A stretch of DNA of 64,000 nt. It comes from Durusdinium trenchii. Its lineage: Eukaryota; Sar; Dinophyceae; Suessiales; Symbiodiniaceae. How positions within the stretch are numbered: the first letter of the stretch is position 1; every line of letters begins with the position of its first letter. The stretch lies in the NCBI GenBank assembly GCA_963970005.1, contig CAXAMN010018779.1:1081092-1145091 (forward strand). The letters run 5' to 3'. Below are positions 31,545 to 43,140 of this stretch, piece after piece. The notes beneath the pieces are model-generated. The model had not been told where the DNA came from, did not search any database, and worked only from the letters and a program-made list of their open reading frames with translations. A program made the position numbers and the translations under genes.

Positions 31545-33060
31545 CGTGCTAGGTTGATGACAACAGGAAGCCTCTGATGAAATAGCTGAGTGCTCTGGAG
31601 TGCAATTTGCAAGTTGTTGTGGCCGATTTCTGTTTCGTCTGAATTTTCCCCAGGCCCTCGCAGAATCTATTTCCTTTCAGCATTGTTCGACCACCTCCCT
31701 GCGGTGATTGCTCGTGGGGGCTCGCTTTTTTAGCGGCCTAGTTAGGCGACTCGTCAACACGGTTCAAGCTTCAGCCCCAGCGTGGTCTCCCAGTTGGAAG
31801 TGTTAGTGAACTGCGCAGGTTGGAGAACTCCTTCTTTTCTCAGATCGATCCACGGCTTTGCTGCCAGAGAAAGGAATGTGATAACATCCATATAGCAATG
31901 CTTTTGATTGCATTTTTTTATGGTTGCAACCAATTCATTACACACCAAATCCAAAGAATGTGTGTAAATCAACTGTGTTCTATACTACTGTACTTATTTG
32001 GGATTTAGGGTGTATTCTTTTAATGTTAGGACGTCTCATGTCTATTTACAGCGGTTTGGGTGTAGACATCGTTTTGAAGGGTTTTGCAGGGTTCGCACAC
32101 CGGTGTCCGAAGGCGCAATTGCATATGACAATAGGCAACAGGGTTATGGGGGATTGTCTTTTTGGACGTCCCGCCACATCGTTTTCCATGGAAAGCTCAC
32201 GATTGCCTTCTTGGATGAAATACAACTTTAAGTGAAGTAAATGACTCAACGAAAGCTTTGAGAACGACTCAACTGGTTTTTGCCTCGAAACAAGTATCTG
32301 CTGCCTAGAACACTCGACCTTGACGCCTCAGTTGAGCATGGACCTCTTTAATAACGCTTGGCACATACCAATCCCCAATCCCAAAAGGGTCTGCCATCGG
32401 TTTTGAAGAGACGAGAAGTCACAAGTAGGTTTCTCTGAACAACTTGGAGACAAGCAATCCAAGTACATCGATGGGAGAGTCCTTTGGACCGTTTCGTCAA
32501 TTTAATTGTTCTCTAGCGCGAGACCATCAAAACAAATCTTCCGGCCTGGAAAGTCTTGTACTTTTCCAGACCTCAGTTGCTCAAGTGCCAGCCTTGGGCG
32601 CTCAAATGGTTTTCAGCCTTGGGCTCTGCTCATGTCATATCGGCTCCGCTATGCTCCGGGAGGGCGGGTTCCATGCCAAGCGACTCATACAGCCAAAGCG
32701 CTTTGGTAAACCACCTGCAACAGTTTAAGGCTAAGGGCAACAACCCGTATCAATTTGATCCAGGTATGCCAGTTTGTCTCTGTTTGTCCCCAAAAACAAT
32801 GACGCGGTATTTCAGACCATGCGGCTTGAGGCCAAACACTGTTTGCGCTGTAGTATAGCACCCATTCTCTTCCCAACCGTGGGCACCTCTCACATTCAGC
32901 CAACTTGCCATCTCCAAAAAGGCCTGAGCGGCCGTGATACTCTGGCCAAACGCCCGTTGACTATGGGATCCAACCACCTGAAGCTCTATGCGAGGGCACC
33001 ACGACCTGACCAGGATCTGGATCAAGCTTGTCGCTTTTTAAGCTTCAAACAAGACTTCAA
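31545..33060. other. No gene supported
   Basis: Several short open frames on both strands (for example 31998-32231 plus) are not backed by splice sites or known motifs. Confidence 0.3.
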
Positions 33061-33190
33061 GAAACTACTAGTAACAAGGGTTCTACTAGTAACAAGGGCA
33101 ACGCTACTAGGAACCAGGGCATCGCTACTAGGAGCAAGAAACTACTAGTAGCTCCTGGCATTACTACTAGGAGCAAGGACGCTACTAGGG
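33061..33190 (-). repeat. CTAGTAGC-type short dispersed repeat, inverted orientation
   Basis: AACAAGGGTTCTACTAGT-, GGGCATCGCTACTAGGAGC- and GAAACTACTAGTAGCTCC-type units, about six copies. Confidence 0.85.
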
Positions 33191-33326
33191 TCCAAAAGGT
33201 CCACGTCTGTGATCCAAACAACTCCATCTGCGACTCATTCGACGCATTCGACCGTTGGATCCGCCAAGATGCGATTGCCACGACTTTTGGCATCCTCCGC
33301 ACCGGCCACACTGCACCTGTTTGAGG

Positions 33327-33925
33327 CTATGGTTCACAAAGTTTTGCACTCTGAAGAAGTCTTGTAGAGGAAGCCTCCAACGATGCCAAAATGTTTAGTT
33401 TTGTCTTCTCAAACTCAATGATTTGTTGATCCACAATGGCTTGGGAATGGACGACAACAGACAGGAAAGCAATGGAAAACATCGGTGACGATCATCCTAC
33501 TGTACTTGCAACAAACAATCCTGTCTCATCCTCTCTCAATCTTCGGCTCAACCATCACGGGTCCCGCACGAGATCTCCAGGTCAGGGCATGGGTCCGACC
33601 TGCGACCAAAGGCACGGGATCACACGTCCCCAGCGATAATCTGATGATTCTCTTGCCAACCCCAAGTTGGAGCCCTTTCATCTGGGCTTCCATGCCAAAC
33701 ACGCAAGCTTGGCTGAGCTGCCTCATACTGTGGTGGTCGCTGTTGTCTGGGCTGCGCAGTCGCTGTGGAGTGGCCTAGATTAAAACCCTTGAGTCTAGAG
33801 GAACATCGCAGGAACTCACCTCGCTCCTCATCGTGAAAAACGTCTGTTGCCGCACCCTGTTGCGCAGGCGTTGCCAAGCTACCCCATCTGCGTCGTCAGA
33901 GTCCTCCTCAACCACCTGGATGCGC
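33327..33925 (-). CDS. Small host gene, two exons
   Basis: The exon at 33925-33820 follows TTTCAG and reads IQVVEEDSDDADGVAWQRLR...FFTMRSE, ending in phase 0 at a GTGAGT donor. A second exon, beginning near 33414 and ending at the stop 33329-33327, reads EKTKLNILASLEASSTRLLQ...KLCEP and can join in phase 0 after CATTGAG. Upstream exons are unknown. The protein is acidic and helical; no family recognised. Confidence 0.45.
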
Positions 33926-34655
33926 CTGAAAGAGTCATCAATCCACACTCATACACATGCAGGTCTTCGACCGGTGACTCTGGCAAATCCGCCCGCACAG
34001 ACTGAGACAAACAGACCGAGACAGACAGACGCGCACACTCCGTGCGGGCGGCTTCGAGCGCGAAGCGCTGTGAATAAAGAAAATTCCTTTTTGCACGTGC
34101 ACGAGAAATGTGCCCTTCAAGCATTGGTAAGGGCAATGATCAGGCTGAGTGATAGAATGGCAGCTATGAAAGGCTAGCCATGCCATTGCTGGTGCATTCC
34201 AGGTGGCAGAGGAGGTGTGCAACTGATAACGCCCAAAATCGAAGCAAAGTCGACAAGCCCTTGACCCAATACTTATGTTTGCCAATGGAGAAGGCAATGG
34301 GGGCTAAAGTAATCTTCTGGCACAAAGCAACGCTTTGGAAATGTGTTGCCTTGCGCTGGCCCGCATTGACGCGCAAGATTGGAACAGGCACAGGTGTCGT
34401 CCCCAAAGGTTTTTGAATGGTTTAGCTGTTTAGCTTGAAAGCATGCTGAGAAGGTGAGATCGCCTTTCAAGTCACTATGCTTGGTAGGATTGAAGGAAAA
34501 TGGAAACAATCTCCTTCAAGTGCTTCGCGCAACAAGTCGAGAAGTGACCAAAAAAATGCAAAGCGCCGAAGTGAAAACATGCAAAGCGCCTCCACTGTGC
34601 GGCCTGTGCCTGGTGAAAACTTGAAGAGGGCGAAACTGCGACGCTATGGCTGGAT
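33926..34655. other. No gene supported; likely intron or upstream exons
   Basis: Minus frames at 34406-34164 and 34509-34273 are open but compete with each other and lack clean splice sites. A CAGACAGACAGA-like purine stretch lies near 34000-34030. Confidence 0.3.
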
Positions 34656-34762
34656 CGTCCTTGCTCCTAGTAGCAATGCCAGGAGCGCCCCTAGTAGCTT
34701 CTTGCTCCTAGTAGCGATGCCCGGGTTCCTAGTAGCGATGCCCTTGCTACTAGTAGCTTCTT
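34656..34762 (+). repeat. CTAGTAGC-type short dispersed repeat
   Basis: GCTCCTAGTAGCAATGCC, GTTCCTAGTAGCGATGCCC and GCTACTAGTAGC units. The block ends eight bases from the stop codon of the minus-strand gene at 34770, so it would be in its 3' UTR. Confidence 0.85.
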
Positions 34763-34769
34763 GGAACTC

Positions 34770-35065
34770 TTAGAATGGAACACGGATCCCTGCCTCATTC
34801 TCCTGCTCCTCGTCCACATCTTCAATCAAAACCATCTTCGTGCTCCTCTTCTGTTGACGATACACACGAATTCCAATGTAAAAACTACAAAAACTGCACC
34901 TGTTTCTGGACATGGAAAGCAAGTGTTGCTTCAAGTCCACACACATGGTATCCACACTCACAAGCAAGTAACCAATGACAATCGCAGCCTCCTTTCCCAA
35001 AACTCTGAAATGATCAGAAGTGACTGACTCTTCTGCCGTGAATCTCCTGGCGTCCTTCTTTCCAG
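34770..35065 (-). CDS. Host gene, last two exons
   Basis: The exon at 35065-34962 (GKKDARRFTAEESVTSDHFR, then EAAIVIGYLL) ends in phase 0 at GTGAGT. The exon at 34850-34770 follows CAACAG and reads KRSTKMVLIEDVDEEQENEA, then GIRVPF and stop, also in phase 0. The intron is about 111 bases. The C-terminus is acidic. Product not recognised. Confidence 0.5.
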
Positions 35066-35483
35066 CTGGATCAAGACCAAGTCAAGCTGCAAAAATCGCT
35101 TTGGAGTCAAAGACTGAAAGGCGGAGTGTCACTGATTCTGCTTGGATTGAAAGAAATCCAGTACCATGTGGTAATCCATGTGGTGGCTTGGCTGTGGCTT
35201 TGTAAGACCGTGGTCAATGTCTTAAGTCTTAAGTGGCGTAAGCCAGTAAGGAGGAGACTGTGGTCAGTGACTTCAAGTAATTAACATAGCTACCAGTACA
35301 AGTCCTATGATTCGCAATGCATGAAAAAGCTCATGATGCATTAGTATTGCTTATTTTGTTGTTCTTGGGCAAAGCACGGTCGGCAAAAGCACGGTCGAGA
35401 TCAAGTGAAATGCCCGAGGCAAACTGGCTGGACGAAGGGCTAATGTTGACCTAGGAACCACATAAATTTCGGGTTTGGAGAAA

Positions 35484-35888
35484 CTACTTCACTTTGATTG
35501 AATCTAGAAATGTGCAACTCTGCATTCGTGTCTTCTTCTTAGCGCCTATATCTTTAGTTTCATAGGCCAGCCATCTCCCGTCTTGCACCTGCCTGCACAG
35601 ATTGGTTACCCTCATTAGGTTCCCCGCTTCTCTGTTGGATTTCTGTTGGTCATGCAAGAGCAACAGCGGCAGCAGTGTGGGGAACGCGCGCTTTCCCGAA
35701 AGGAACCTGGCCACCATGACTCCAGCATCGGGATGGTGGAGAGCTGTCCGCAAAGCAGTCCGTCAAGGGCTCGTTCCACTGGACTGACCTCATAATCCTG
35801 AACCAACTGAACGCATCTTCGTCTAACTCACGAAGCAGCTTTGCAACATGTGTTCTCAGCCTTCGGAGCTGCCAGAATGAGCATAGCC
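35484..35888 (-). CDS. Host gene, last two exons
   Basis: The exon at 35888-35789 after TTTCACAG (RTHVAKLLRELDEDAFSWFR) ends at a GTCAGT donor in phase 2. The exon at 35706-35484 after GGCCAG continues in frame (FLSGKRAFPTLLPLLLLHDQ, then MRVTNLCRQVQDGRWLAYET) to a stop. The intron is 82 bases. The splice restores one continuous frame where neither unspliced frame spans the region. Product not recognised. Confidence 0.5.
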
Positions 35889-36384
35889 CTGTGAAAGCAT
35901 GTCTCGGCAAGAGCCCGCCCCACATGTGGTTTCAATGTTCCAAAGTGCCCCAAAATACATTATTACAGAAGCTAATCCTATGCGGAGCTGGTTCTTTCTC
36001 TAACTTCATGACCTTGACCCACAGCTATGCGGACAGCCAACGACAGCTCCAGCTTCGGGAGCGCTAACTAAAACCGAAGATAGGTCCGCTCTGCAATAAA
36101 TCGAGGATTAGGTCCGCTGTCGAATTATCACTTTGTTTTCTCCTGCGGCAAGAAACAATGGACAAAGGAAACATTCAAGCAGCAAGAGTTCATTAAGAGA
36201 GCTATGTACAATACCTTTGACTTTTCAACTCACAGCTACACCTGCACACACTGCACTTCGCAACTCCTGATCTGGCTCTCTGCTGGCCCCCCTGTCAGCA
36301 TCACGTAGCCGTCGAAGAACTAGACGACGGGTGGCCCGAGAGCGAGACATGTGATTGTCCAGTTCTGTGGAAAAGAGATCGATA

Positions 36385-36415
<31 letters not shown>

Positions 36416-37030
36416 GATGGACGTGAAGGAGTGACAGTGTGGATGTGCAGGTGTCATATAGATGTGTAGATGTATGGAGGTGGAGAGGTAGATGTATGGA
36501 TGCGAGCGTGCGGAGACGTAAATGGACAGAGGCGAGAGAAAATATATATCTTAGGTTCGTCAGAAGTCAGTCGCTCTTCAAACGGCTGCAGACAAGTCAG
36601 TCTCATTTCAAGACAAAAACGAAGTAAACCGTCAGCAGGTCGAAGCGCACACAAAATGGATTTGTGTGCGCTTCATCCTGGTCCCAAAAACAAGCGGCGA
36701 GTAGAGATCCTGCGAGCAGAGGCTCAAAGCAAATCAGTTTGACTTCAAGTATCAGACACAGAGAAAGCACGCAGTAAGTGTGCTTCCAGTCATCATCTCC
36801 ACTCTCGCGGATAGGCCCTTCAAAGCACCAACGCTGCGACCTGAGAGCAAACGACATTACGATCAGGACAAGTGACTCGTGCGTTCCAACTGTGCACCGA
36901 TTGTCGCGCAGGTGAAGTAGACACATATCAACGTCACGTCCCTTTTTCCGGCAGTTGCGGATCCCGTCGTCGAAGCGATGATGTCGCAGTTTCGTCCCGA
37001 ACAGTCTCGACGGACGACCCGCGACACAAA
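35889..37030. other. No gene supported
   Basis: Holds a GAAA microsatellite (36385-36414) and GATGTG/GATGTA-rich text (36420-36520). The long minus frame that crosses 36603-37030 is the wrong-frame continuation of the phosphatase gene. Confidence 0.4.
36385..36414 (+). repeat. GAAA microsatellite
   Basis: About seven tandem GAAA units. Confidence 0.95.
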
Positions 37031-37748
37031 CTAGTCTCGGTGCGCTGCGCTGAAGTCTCTCTGCCATTCCGCGCGCAAACCTTCCAGGCGCCACAAGACA
37101 TAGGGTCGATTGCGCCAAGGACGCAACGCTGGTCTTTTCTGAAGTAGCAACTGCACGGCTTCCAGCGCGGAGTGCTCGTAAGAGACAACAAGCCAAGCGC
37201 ACAAAACCCCCGCGCTCCGATTGATGCCACCAAAGCAGTGAAAGAGCACGTGCATGGATTTGTCCCCGGCGACCGCCAGCATGGACTGTTTCCATAACCG
37301 GTTGCAGACGATTTTCCACTGTCGCAAACAAGTCCGGAATCTGCTCAAGCCAACGCCTTGTCGGCTTCAATGTCGTGTCCTCCAAGTGACACTGGATGTG
37401 AAAGACATCTTGTTCTTGAAAGTATTTCGTCCAGTCGGTCGGTGCGCCTGTGATCTGCATCTCTTGCGCGCACATGGTGACCACCACAGTGACCTTCAAA
37501 GACGTGGTCTCCACAATGTCTTCCAAGCTACACGCGGCTTTCAAACTTCCAAGCAACAGTGCTGCTCGATCCGTAGGATTGTAAATGACAGCAGCATCCA
37601 AAGGCCACGCTTCTATGGACCTAAAGCTGTAGTCATGTTGGTCTGTGACATAATCCAAAGCAGTCCATCGGTTCTTATCAGTATAAGCGTCTCTGATATC
37701 CTGCTCTCGCTGCTCTCTCCACTCGAGAGCGTCAGTAGCCAGAGCCAT
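37031..37748 (-). CDS. Dual-specificity-type protein phosphatase, with one frameshift
   Basis: The N-terminal part is in the frame starting with ATG at 37748 (MALATDALEWREQREQD...LKVTVVVTMCAQE...HIQCHLEDTT). The C-terminal part is in the frame ending at 37031 and carries the phosphatase signature VLFHCFGGINRSAG, matching HCxxGxxR-S (37209-37245). The Cys and Arg would form the phosphocysteine active site, and the Asp of LEDTT could be the general acid. A one-base frame change at about 37255-37275 separates the parts; no intron fits. About 238 residues in total, a normal size for a small dual-specificity phosphatase. It may be a sequencing error or a pseudogene. Confidence 0.65.
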
Positions 37749-37845
37749 GACTACAACAGGTGAACGCGCGATGCCTAGGACAGACCCCTAACACCTACTA
37801 CATCAGTGATAAGAGTTACAAGTCTGTACGTGACCAAGCACCAAT

Positions 37846-38420
37846 TCTCCAAGTTCTCATCTTCCAGCTCCCCAGATACTCCGCGTACTAAAGTTGTACT
37901 ACAAAGTCGTCAGTTCTCAGCTTCCAGCTCCCCACCTACTCCGCGTACTGCAGTTGTACTACAAAGTCGCCAGTTCTCATCTTCCAGCTACCCCGCGTAC
38001 TAAAGTCGTACTACAACTTCGCCAGTTCTCATCTTCCAGCTCCCCACCTACTCCGCGTACTACAGTTGTACTACAAAGTCGCCAGTTCTCCTCTTCCAGC
38101 TCCCCAGCTACCACGCGTACTGAAGTTGTACTACAGCTTCGCCAGTTCTCATCTTCCAGCTCCCCAGATGCTCCGCGTACTAAAGTTATACTACAAAGTC
38201 GCCAGTTCTCAGCTTCCAGCTCCACAGATTGCTCCGTACTAAAGTTGTACTAGAAAGTCGCCAGTTCTCATCTTCCAGCTCCCCACTACAAAGTCGCCAG
38301 TTCTCAGCTTCCAGCTCCACAGATTGCTCCGCGTACTACAGTTGCACTACAAAGTCGCCAGTTCTCAGCCTCCAGCTCCACAGATTGCTCGGCGTACTAA
38401 AGTTGTACTACCAAGTCGCC
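37846..38420 (+). repeat. ~60-bp minisatellite, about ten copies
   Basis: Units contain GCCAGTTCTCATCTTCCAGC, CCCACCTACTCCGCGTACTA and GTTGTACTACAAAGT. Most are 58-61 bases, with some shortened to about 40-50. The 60-base period keeps a plus frame open as a 20-residue repeat (SRQFSSSSSPPTPRT), but frames shift where units are short, so coding is not claimed. Confidence 0.92.
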
Positions 38421-38546
38421 ACTCTCACCTGCATTTCGCACACTCGACACGCACGATCTCCGCAGAGGGTTGCCCGCGGCAGAGACAAATCGCACTCTCG
38501 CCTGCATTTCGCGTACTTGACACGCACGATCTCCACAGAGGGTTGC
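38421..38546 (+). repeat. Two ~53-bp direct repeats
   Basis: 38421-38473 and 38493-38546 share ACTCTC[A/G]CCTGCATTTCGC, GACACGCACGATCTCC and AGAGGGTTGC. Confidence 0.85.
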
Positions 38547-38599
38547 GTTTCGTGGCGGTCCGGCGGCACTGCCCCCGGCCTTAAGAGAGAAAGTCAAGA

Positions 38600-38870
38600 A
38601 GAGCGAGAGGTGAGGATGTGAGATGTAGATATGAGGATGTGAAGATGAGCAGAGATGTAGACACGCAGATGTGAAGATGAGCAGAGATGTAGATGTGTGA
38701 AGATGAAGATGAGCTGAGAAGTAGATGCGAGGATGTGAGATGTGTGAAGATGAAGATGAGCTGAGAAGTAGATGTGAGGATGTGCAGATGTGAAGATGAG
38801 CAGAGATAGAGGTGACAACGTGATTGTACAGAGGTGAAGATGTGAAGATGTAGAGGAGGTGTAGTTCTGC
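38600..38870 (+). repeat. GATG/AGATGTG-rich low-complexity repeat
   Basis: Imperfect units such as GATGTGAAGATGAGCAGAGA repeated about eight times. No coding. Confidence 0.85.
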
Positions 38871-38911
38871 AGATGTTTTTTACGAAGAATCCTTCGCAGA
38901 CGCTCTCGGGA

Positions 38912-38916
38912 AAAAT
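38912..38916. repeat. Target-site duplication AAAAT, left copy (copia 2)
   Basis: AAAAT directly flanks the LTR here and is found again at 47498-47502. Confidence 0.85.
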
Positions 38917-39099
38917 TGCGGTAGCGGGAAGGGAATCGACCAACGAAAGAACGAAATGCCGTCAAGCCCTGTCGCGCACCTATTTCCTCAGCCTATCAGC
39001 TCAAGGCCTGTACGGCAGCGGGAATGTCTCAACCGCTCAAAAGCCGACATGAACCCTCAAGCATGAAAGCAACTCCAAGCTCATGAACTAGATTTCTCA
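38917..39099 (-). repeat. 3' LTR of copia element 2
   Basis: 183 bases, identical to the 5' LTR except for an extra 26 bases at about 38954-38979. Confidence 0.93.
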
Positions 39100-39286
39100 T
39101 CCCCAGTATTCTTCTTTGCTTTCATGCCAGGCTCAAAGAAAGTGACAAGCCTCGTTGCCCTCAAGGGCAAAGTCTGCTGGTGTGAGGGGAGATCCAGCAA
39201 ATCGGCTCGTTCCTCCAAGATACGCCATCTCGGCAATCCTTTCTTCAAAATGAATTCACCCACTGAAGTCCTCAGTGAAAAATCTC

Positions 39287-40700
39287 TCACCTGGAAACGA
39301 GGAGTGGGCTCTTTGAGGTCTGGCGCACGAAGTCAGGCTGATACTCAATGGCCCATTCGCCACGCTGGAGGGTCTGCCTCAAGTGGCTTCCATCCATCAG
39401 CTTGGTGCCACTGTCAACGAACATGTTGGAGGTTGCAGTCCAACGGTATGTCGTCTGTGGACGACGAAGCTGCTGCCGGATGTTGGCAATCGAGTACATC
39501 AGAGACTTCTGACTGCCGAAACCCGTGTCTGAAGTGACACGATCATAGCAGTCCTTAGCGTCTGTCACGCCAGTGAGAGGAACTCGAGTGGCCAGCAAGT
39601 ACCCGTGCTTATGGTGCACTGGAAGGCCCAAAGCTTCTGCAACAAAACCTCTTGCCAGCTCTGCTGCATCTAGACCTTCTTCGGCTCCAAGAGTCTCTGC
39701 AGCGTACGATGACCTGCAAACACGAGCAATCCGGCGGGACCGGAAATCCAAGATCGAGAATCGGCCTTTCTTGCCACTGACCAACTCCTTGTCGCCCAAC
39801 AGGATGGCGTAGCAACTCTGGGAGTGCACCTTGGTCATGGAGTTACCTGAAGTGCGACCATTGGAATCAACATTTCCCAATGCTGCATCTGTCACTGCAA
39901 CTATGCCAGCCTGTTCCAGCGGAATTCGACCAAACCGGAGGGTGAAGTCTCCATCTTTCTTAGCATCAACCACTGCCTTGTTGGCACGCAACAATGTACT
40001 GACAGTGTGGGTCTCACTTTGAAGTGAACTGACCAAAAATGCAAGATCAAACCTCACCTGCGCAACAAGCCATTGGAATGAACCCAACAGTCCACGAAGT
40101 GTCCTCGACTCCGAAGGGGACAAGGGCGAATCCAAATTGGCTCGCCTGTGCTTTGGAATGACCACGGGCTTCAACTGGGAGTGGTAGGTTGACATCGACA
40201 CAAGGATCTCACGAGTCTGTGGATCTCGGGCAATCTTCTTGCCACACCAAACAAAGGATTCCTCCTCTATGGACCCATAGCCAAGAACCTCTCCAAGGCG
40301 CATCAAGGCATCCAAGGCCTGCTGGTCTCCGGTGAAGAGGAGGTCATCAACATGGCCGACAATGACTCCGATCAACTTTTCTTTGGAGGATCTGGCTTGC
40401 GAAGATACCAGAGAGCTCCATCTAGCATAGATCTGGTCCAACCTGAGTCACGGAGTTCACGATCCAACCTGAGCCACCATTCTCGGGGCGCGTCAGCTAA
40501 GCCAAACACTCCTTTGAGCACACGGGCGATGGCGCCCTTGGGAATTGGAATCGAAGGCCCTTTTGCTCCATCAGTTCCAGACATGTACAACACTCGCTGC
40601 ACATAAGGGTCGCCTTTCAAGAAGGCTGCTCGAACATCTGCGCTTCGAAGGAACCAGTCAGGATGTGCTCCAGCAATGCTAAAAAGAATATGCTGTGCCA
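39287..40700 (-). pseudogene. Copia 2 RT C-terminal half and RNase H
   Basis: The frame 40701-40395 gives FLRSADVRAAFLKGDPYVQR (catalytic Asp) and KGVFGLADAPREWWLRL. The frame 40395-39287 gives VIVGHVDDLLFTGD (active site), RGLLGSFQWLVAQVRFDLAF, then RNase H with VAVTDAALGNVDSNG, SSYAAETLGAEEGLDAAELA and VTDAKDCYDR. Two frameshifts (about 40700 and 40395) break it. The order matches copia. Confidence 0.88.
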
Positions 40701-41084
40701 ATCGTCCCCTGTTGGTGCATCACGTCTCAACTCATTCTGCAGGTTCGCCAGGTCACGATAACCAGGAACAACGATGCGAGCTGAGGCTTTCAATGGAAGG
40801 TCACATTCAGGCGTCCTCAAAGAAGCATTCTTGTCCGTCAACACGAACCGAGGCTGCAGCACACGATCAAGCTCTCCCTTTCGTTCCAACTCTTGCAAAA
40901 TAGTTCGGCTTTGATGGAGGGGCAAAACTTCAATTGCACCATTCTCAATCCACTTCTCCCACTGTTCTCCAGCTGCAATGCGAAACTGTTGCCTGGTTTC
41001 TTCATCCATCTGACTCCATCGCAGCTCTTTGTGGTTGCCTGCGCCAGCCTGAGTCGCTAGCAGGGCTTCACGAGGGGCTTCTCA
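40617..41084 (-). pseudogene. Copia 2 RT N-terminal region after an in-frame TGA
   Basis: The same frame as the MTase/integrase ORF continues after TGA at 41084-41082 with no shift (ALLATQAGAGNHKELRWSQM, QWEKWIENGAIEVLP, ECDLPLKASARIVVPGYRDL). The stop is therefore a single point lesion or a read-through site between integrase and RT. Confidence 0.8.
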
Positions 41085-43140
41085 ACTGGGCCAAGGCCAT
41101 TTGGCCAACTCAAAGATCTCCCACTCAATGCGGGAGGGCATTGACCATCTGCCATCCCAACTACCATGATCACCTTCATGATGGTAGTGGTTCATCAAAT
41201 CATCTTGCGCTTGCATGGCCGCTCGAAGAAGAGGATGGATGCAAGTGTCCTGCTCTGCAAGCATGACATCGATGGATCGGCCACCAAGAACCAAGGGAAC
41301 AAAGCTTCTGCGCTTTGCTTCTCTTTCTTCTGCAGCACCTTCAGACAAGGCTCGCCTCACTGATCCAGCAGCACGCTCCAAAGGACGACCTGAAGCGCTT
41401 GCTTCTTCCGAAGGTCCAGCTACTGGCTGTGAAGTCTCTGACTCATCAATGGCTCCTTTCTCACATGCCGCACTTGCACCTGGCGGCTCCTCAGGCACCA
41501 TGGTCAGCCTCTCATCTTCACCACCACGGTTGGTAGAGGTCTGCCGGGACATAGATGCCTGCAATGGCATAGAGCTCTGAGAAGTTCGTCTGGATGGACT
41601 TGCTGAAGGCATTGGTGAACTGGGAGTAGATGCCAGCTTCATCATCGGAATCAAGTCTTGAGCTTGAAACGGGTATGGAAAGGTCAGCTGCTCCTGACGG
41701 GTCTTGCTCTTCTCTTCCGGCACCACTTCATCAGGCGTCGGCTCCACATCAGTCGGCTCATATTCAAAGCCATCATCAGGAACCTCAGGATCTTCTGCTC
41801 CATCATCCCCATCATCACCATGAGGTTCTCCTTCATGAGGTCCTGTCGCATGAATGGCTTCCGACAGAATCTCTTCCCACTCAGTCATGGCTAGACGTTC
41901 CAAAGAACTGGCAGGACGTAGATGCTCCAATGCACACTTCGTCAAGTTGCCCTTGTACGCCACATAGGCGGCTGTTGGAACTCGACCACCTTCAAGGGCG
42001 GTGATCATGGCAGGGCCATGCCACTGGTTGAGCAAGAGCTTCTTCCTCTTGCTTCCACGGGGTCCTCCTCCAGCTGCCTTCTGCTGCCTGTAGAAGAACA
42101 CAATGTCACCCATCTGGTAGGTGTGCCACGAACATGCCCTCCTCGCCCTCGAAAACTCAGCTCTCCTCAAGGATGAAGAGTACTTCATGCGCGCCAACGC
42201 CACTCTGGCTGCTTCCTTCATCGCAGCCTGCCGTGCCAGTGAGGGAGTGTTCTCAATCATGGAGTGCGTAGTGAGCCTCAACCTCAAATCATTGGGGATG
42301 ACTTCTTCTGCTGTGCGTGGTTGTTTCCCCAACACGAACTGTGCTGGTGAATAGCCTGCTTGGCCAATGTCTTGGTTGCACGCATCAACGGCTGCAGCAA
42401 GAGCTCCTTGAACTTCGAGTCGACCTTGACAGCTGTATTCCTTGACCAGCTTGGCGACAATGACTTTGAGCGATGCTCCAACTCTTTCTGCGAGGCCGTT
42501 TGCCCAAGGACTTTCGACCGGTATGTGGTGCAATACGATGTCATGGAACGCCATGCAACTTTGCATCTTCTCGGAGGTGAACTCTGGGCCACAATCGGAC
42601 ACCACCACTTTTGGAGCTCCAAGCACTGGAATCCATGACACATTGAAGAACTTTTCCACCTCCTCAGCTGTCTTAGCCTCCATAGTTTGAGCCACTTGGT
42701 ATCCCGAGGCTGCATCTATTCCATGCATCACCCACACGGTCTCATCGTGGATGTCCTTCACTGCCACAAGGTCTACATGGACCTGATCTCCGAACTGACG
42801 AGGCTTCGGAAGAGCAGAGGGCCGATGTGATGATGGCCGCTTCGTCTCATGGCAAACATCACATCTCAATTCCTTGACAGCTTTGATGACTTCAGGGCTT
42901 GCTCCAGCGATGGCCAGGGCTTTGGCTAGTCTCAAGGGAGCACGATGTCCAGTGTTTTGGTGAAGTCGGAGTACTGCCTGCCTTTGAGCTCTTGTAGGAG
43001 CATTGGCCTGGTCAACGTCCAGGTCATCTTCGGTGTCATAGGAGTCCTCAAAGGCTTGAAGAGGTAGTGCAGCATCTCCTTCATCTCCATCAGCCTCACC
43101 AAAGAAGACTTCAAACTCATAGTTGCCCTCTTTCTCAAAC
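41085..43140 (-). CDS. Copia 2 integrase and linker
   Basis: Within the 1097-codon frame: pre-integrase zinc motif (LHQNTGHRAPLRLAK...CDVCHETK), core D in VHVDLVAVKD, D in VVSDCGPEFTS and E in GLAERVGASLK (D-D-E), then AGYSPAQFVLGKQP and a C-terminal segment (GDIVFFYRQQ, WHGPAMITALEGGR). The linker is acidic and Ser/Pro-rich. The frame is intact from MTase-like domain to linker. Confidence 0.88.

Noticed and set aside
36603-37748. A single 381-codon minus-strand protein
   Set aside because: The phosphatase signature lies in a different frame from about 37260 onwards; the rest of the 381-codon frame is a wrong-frame continuation with poor composition.
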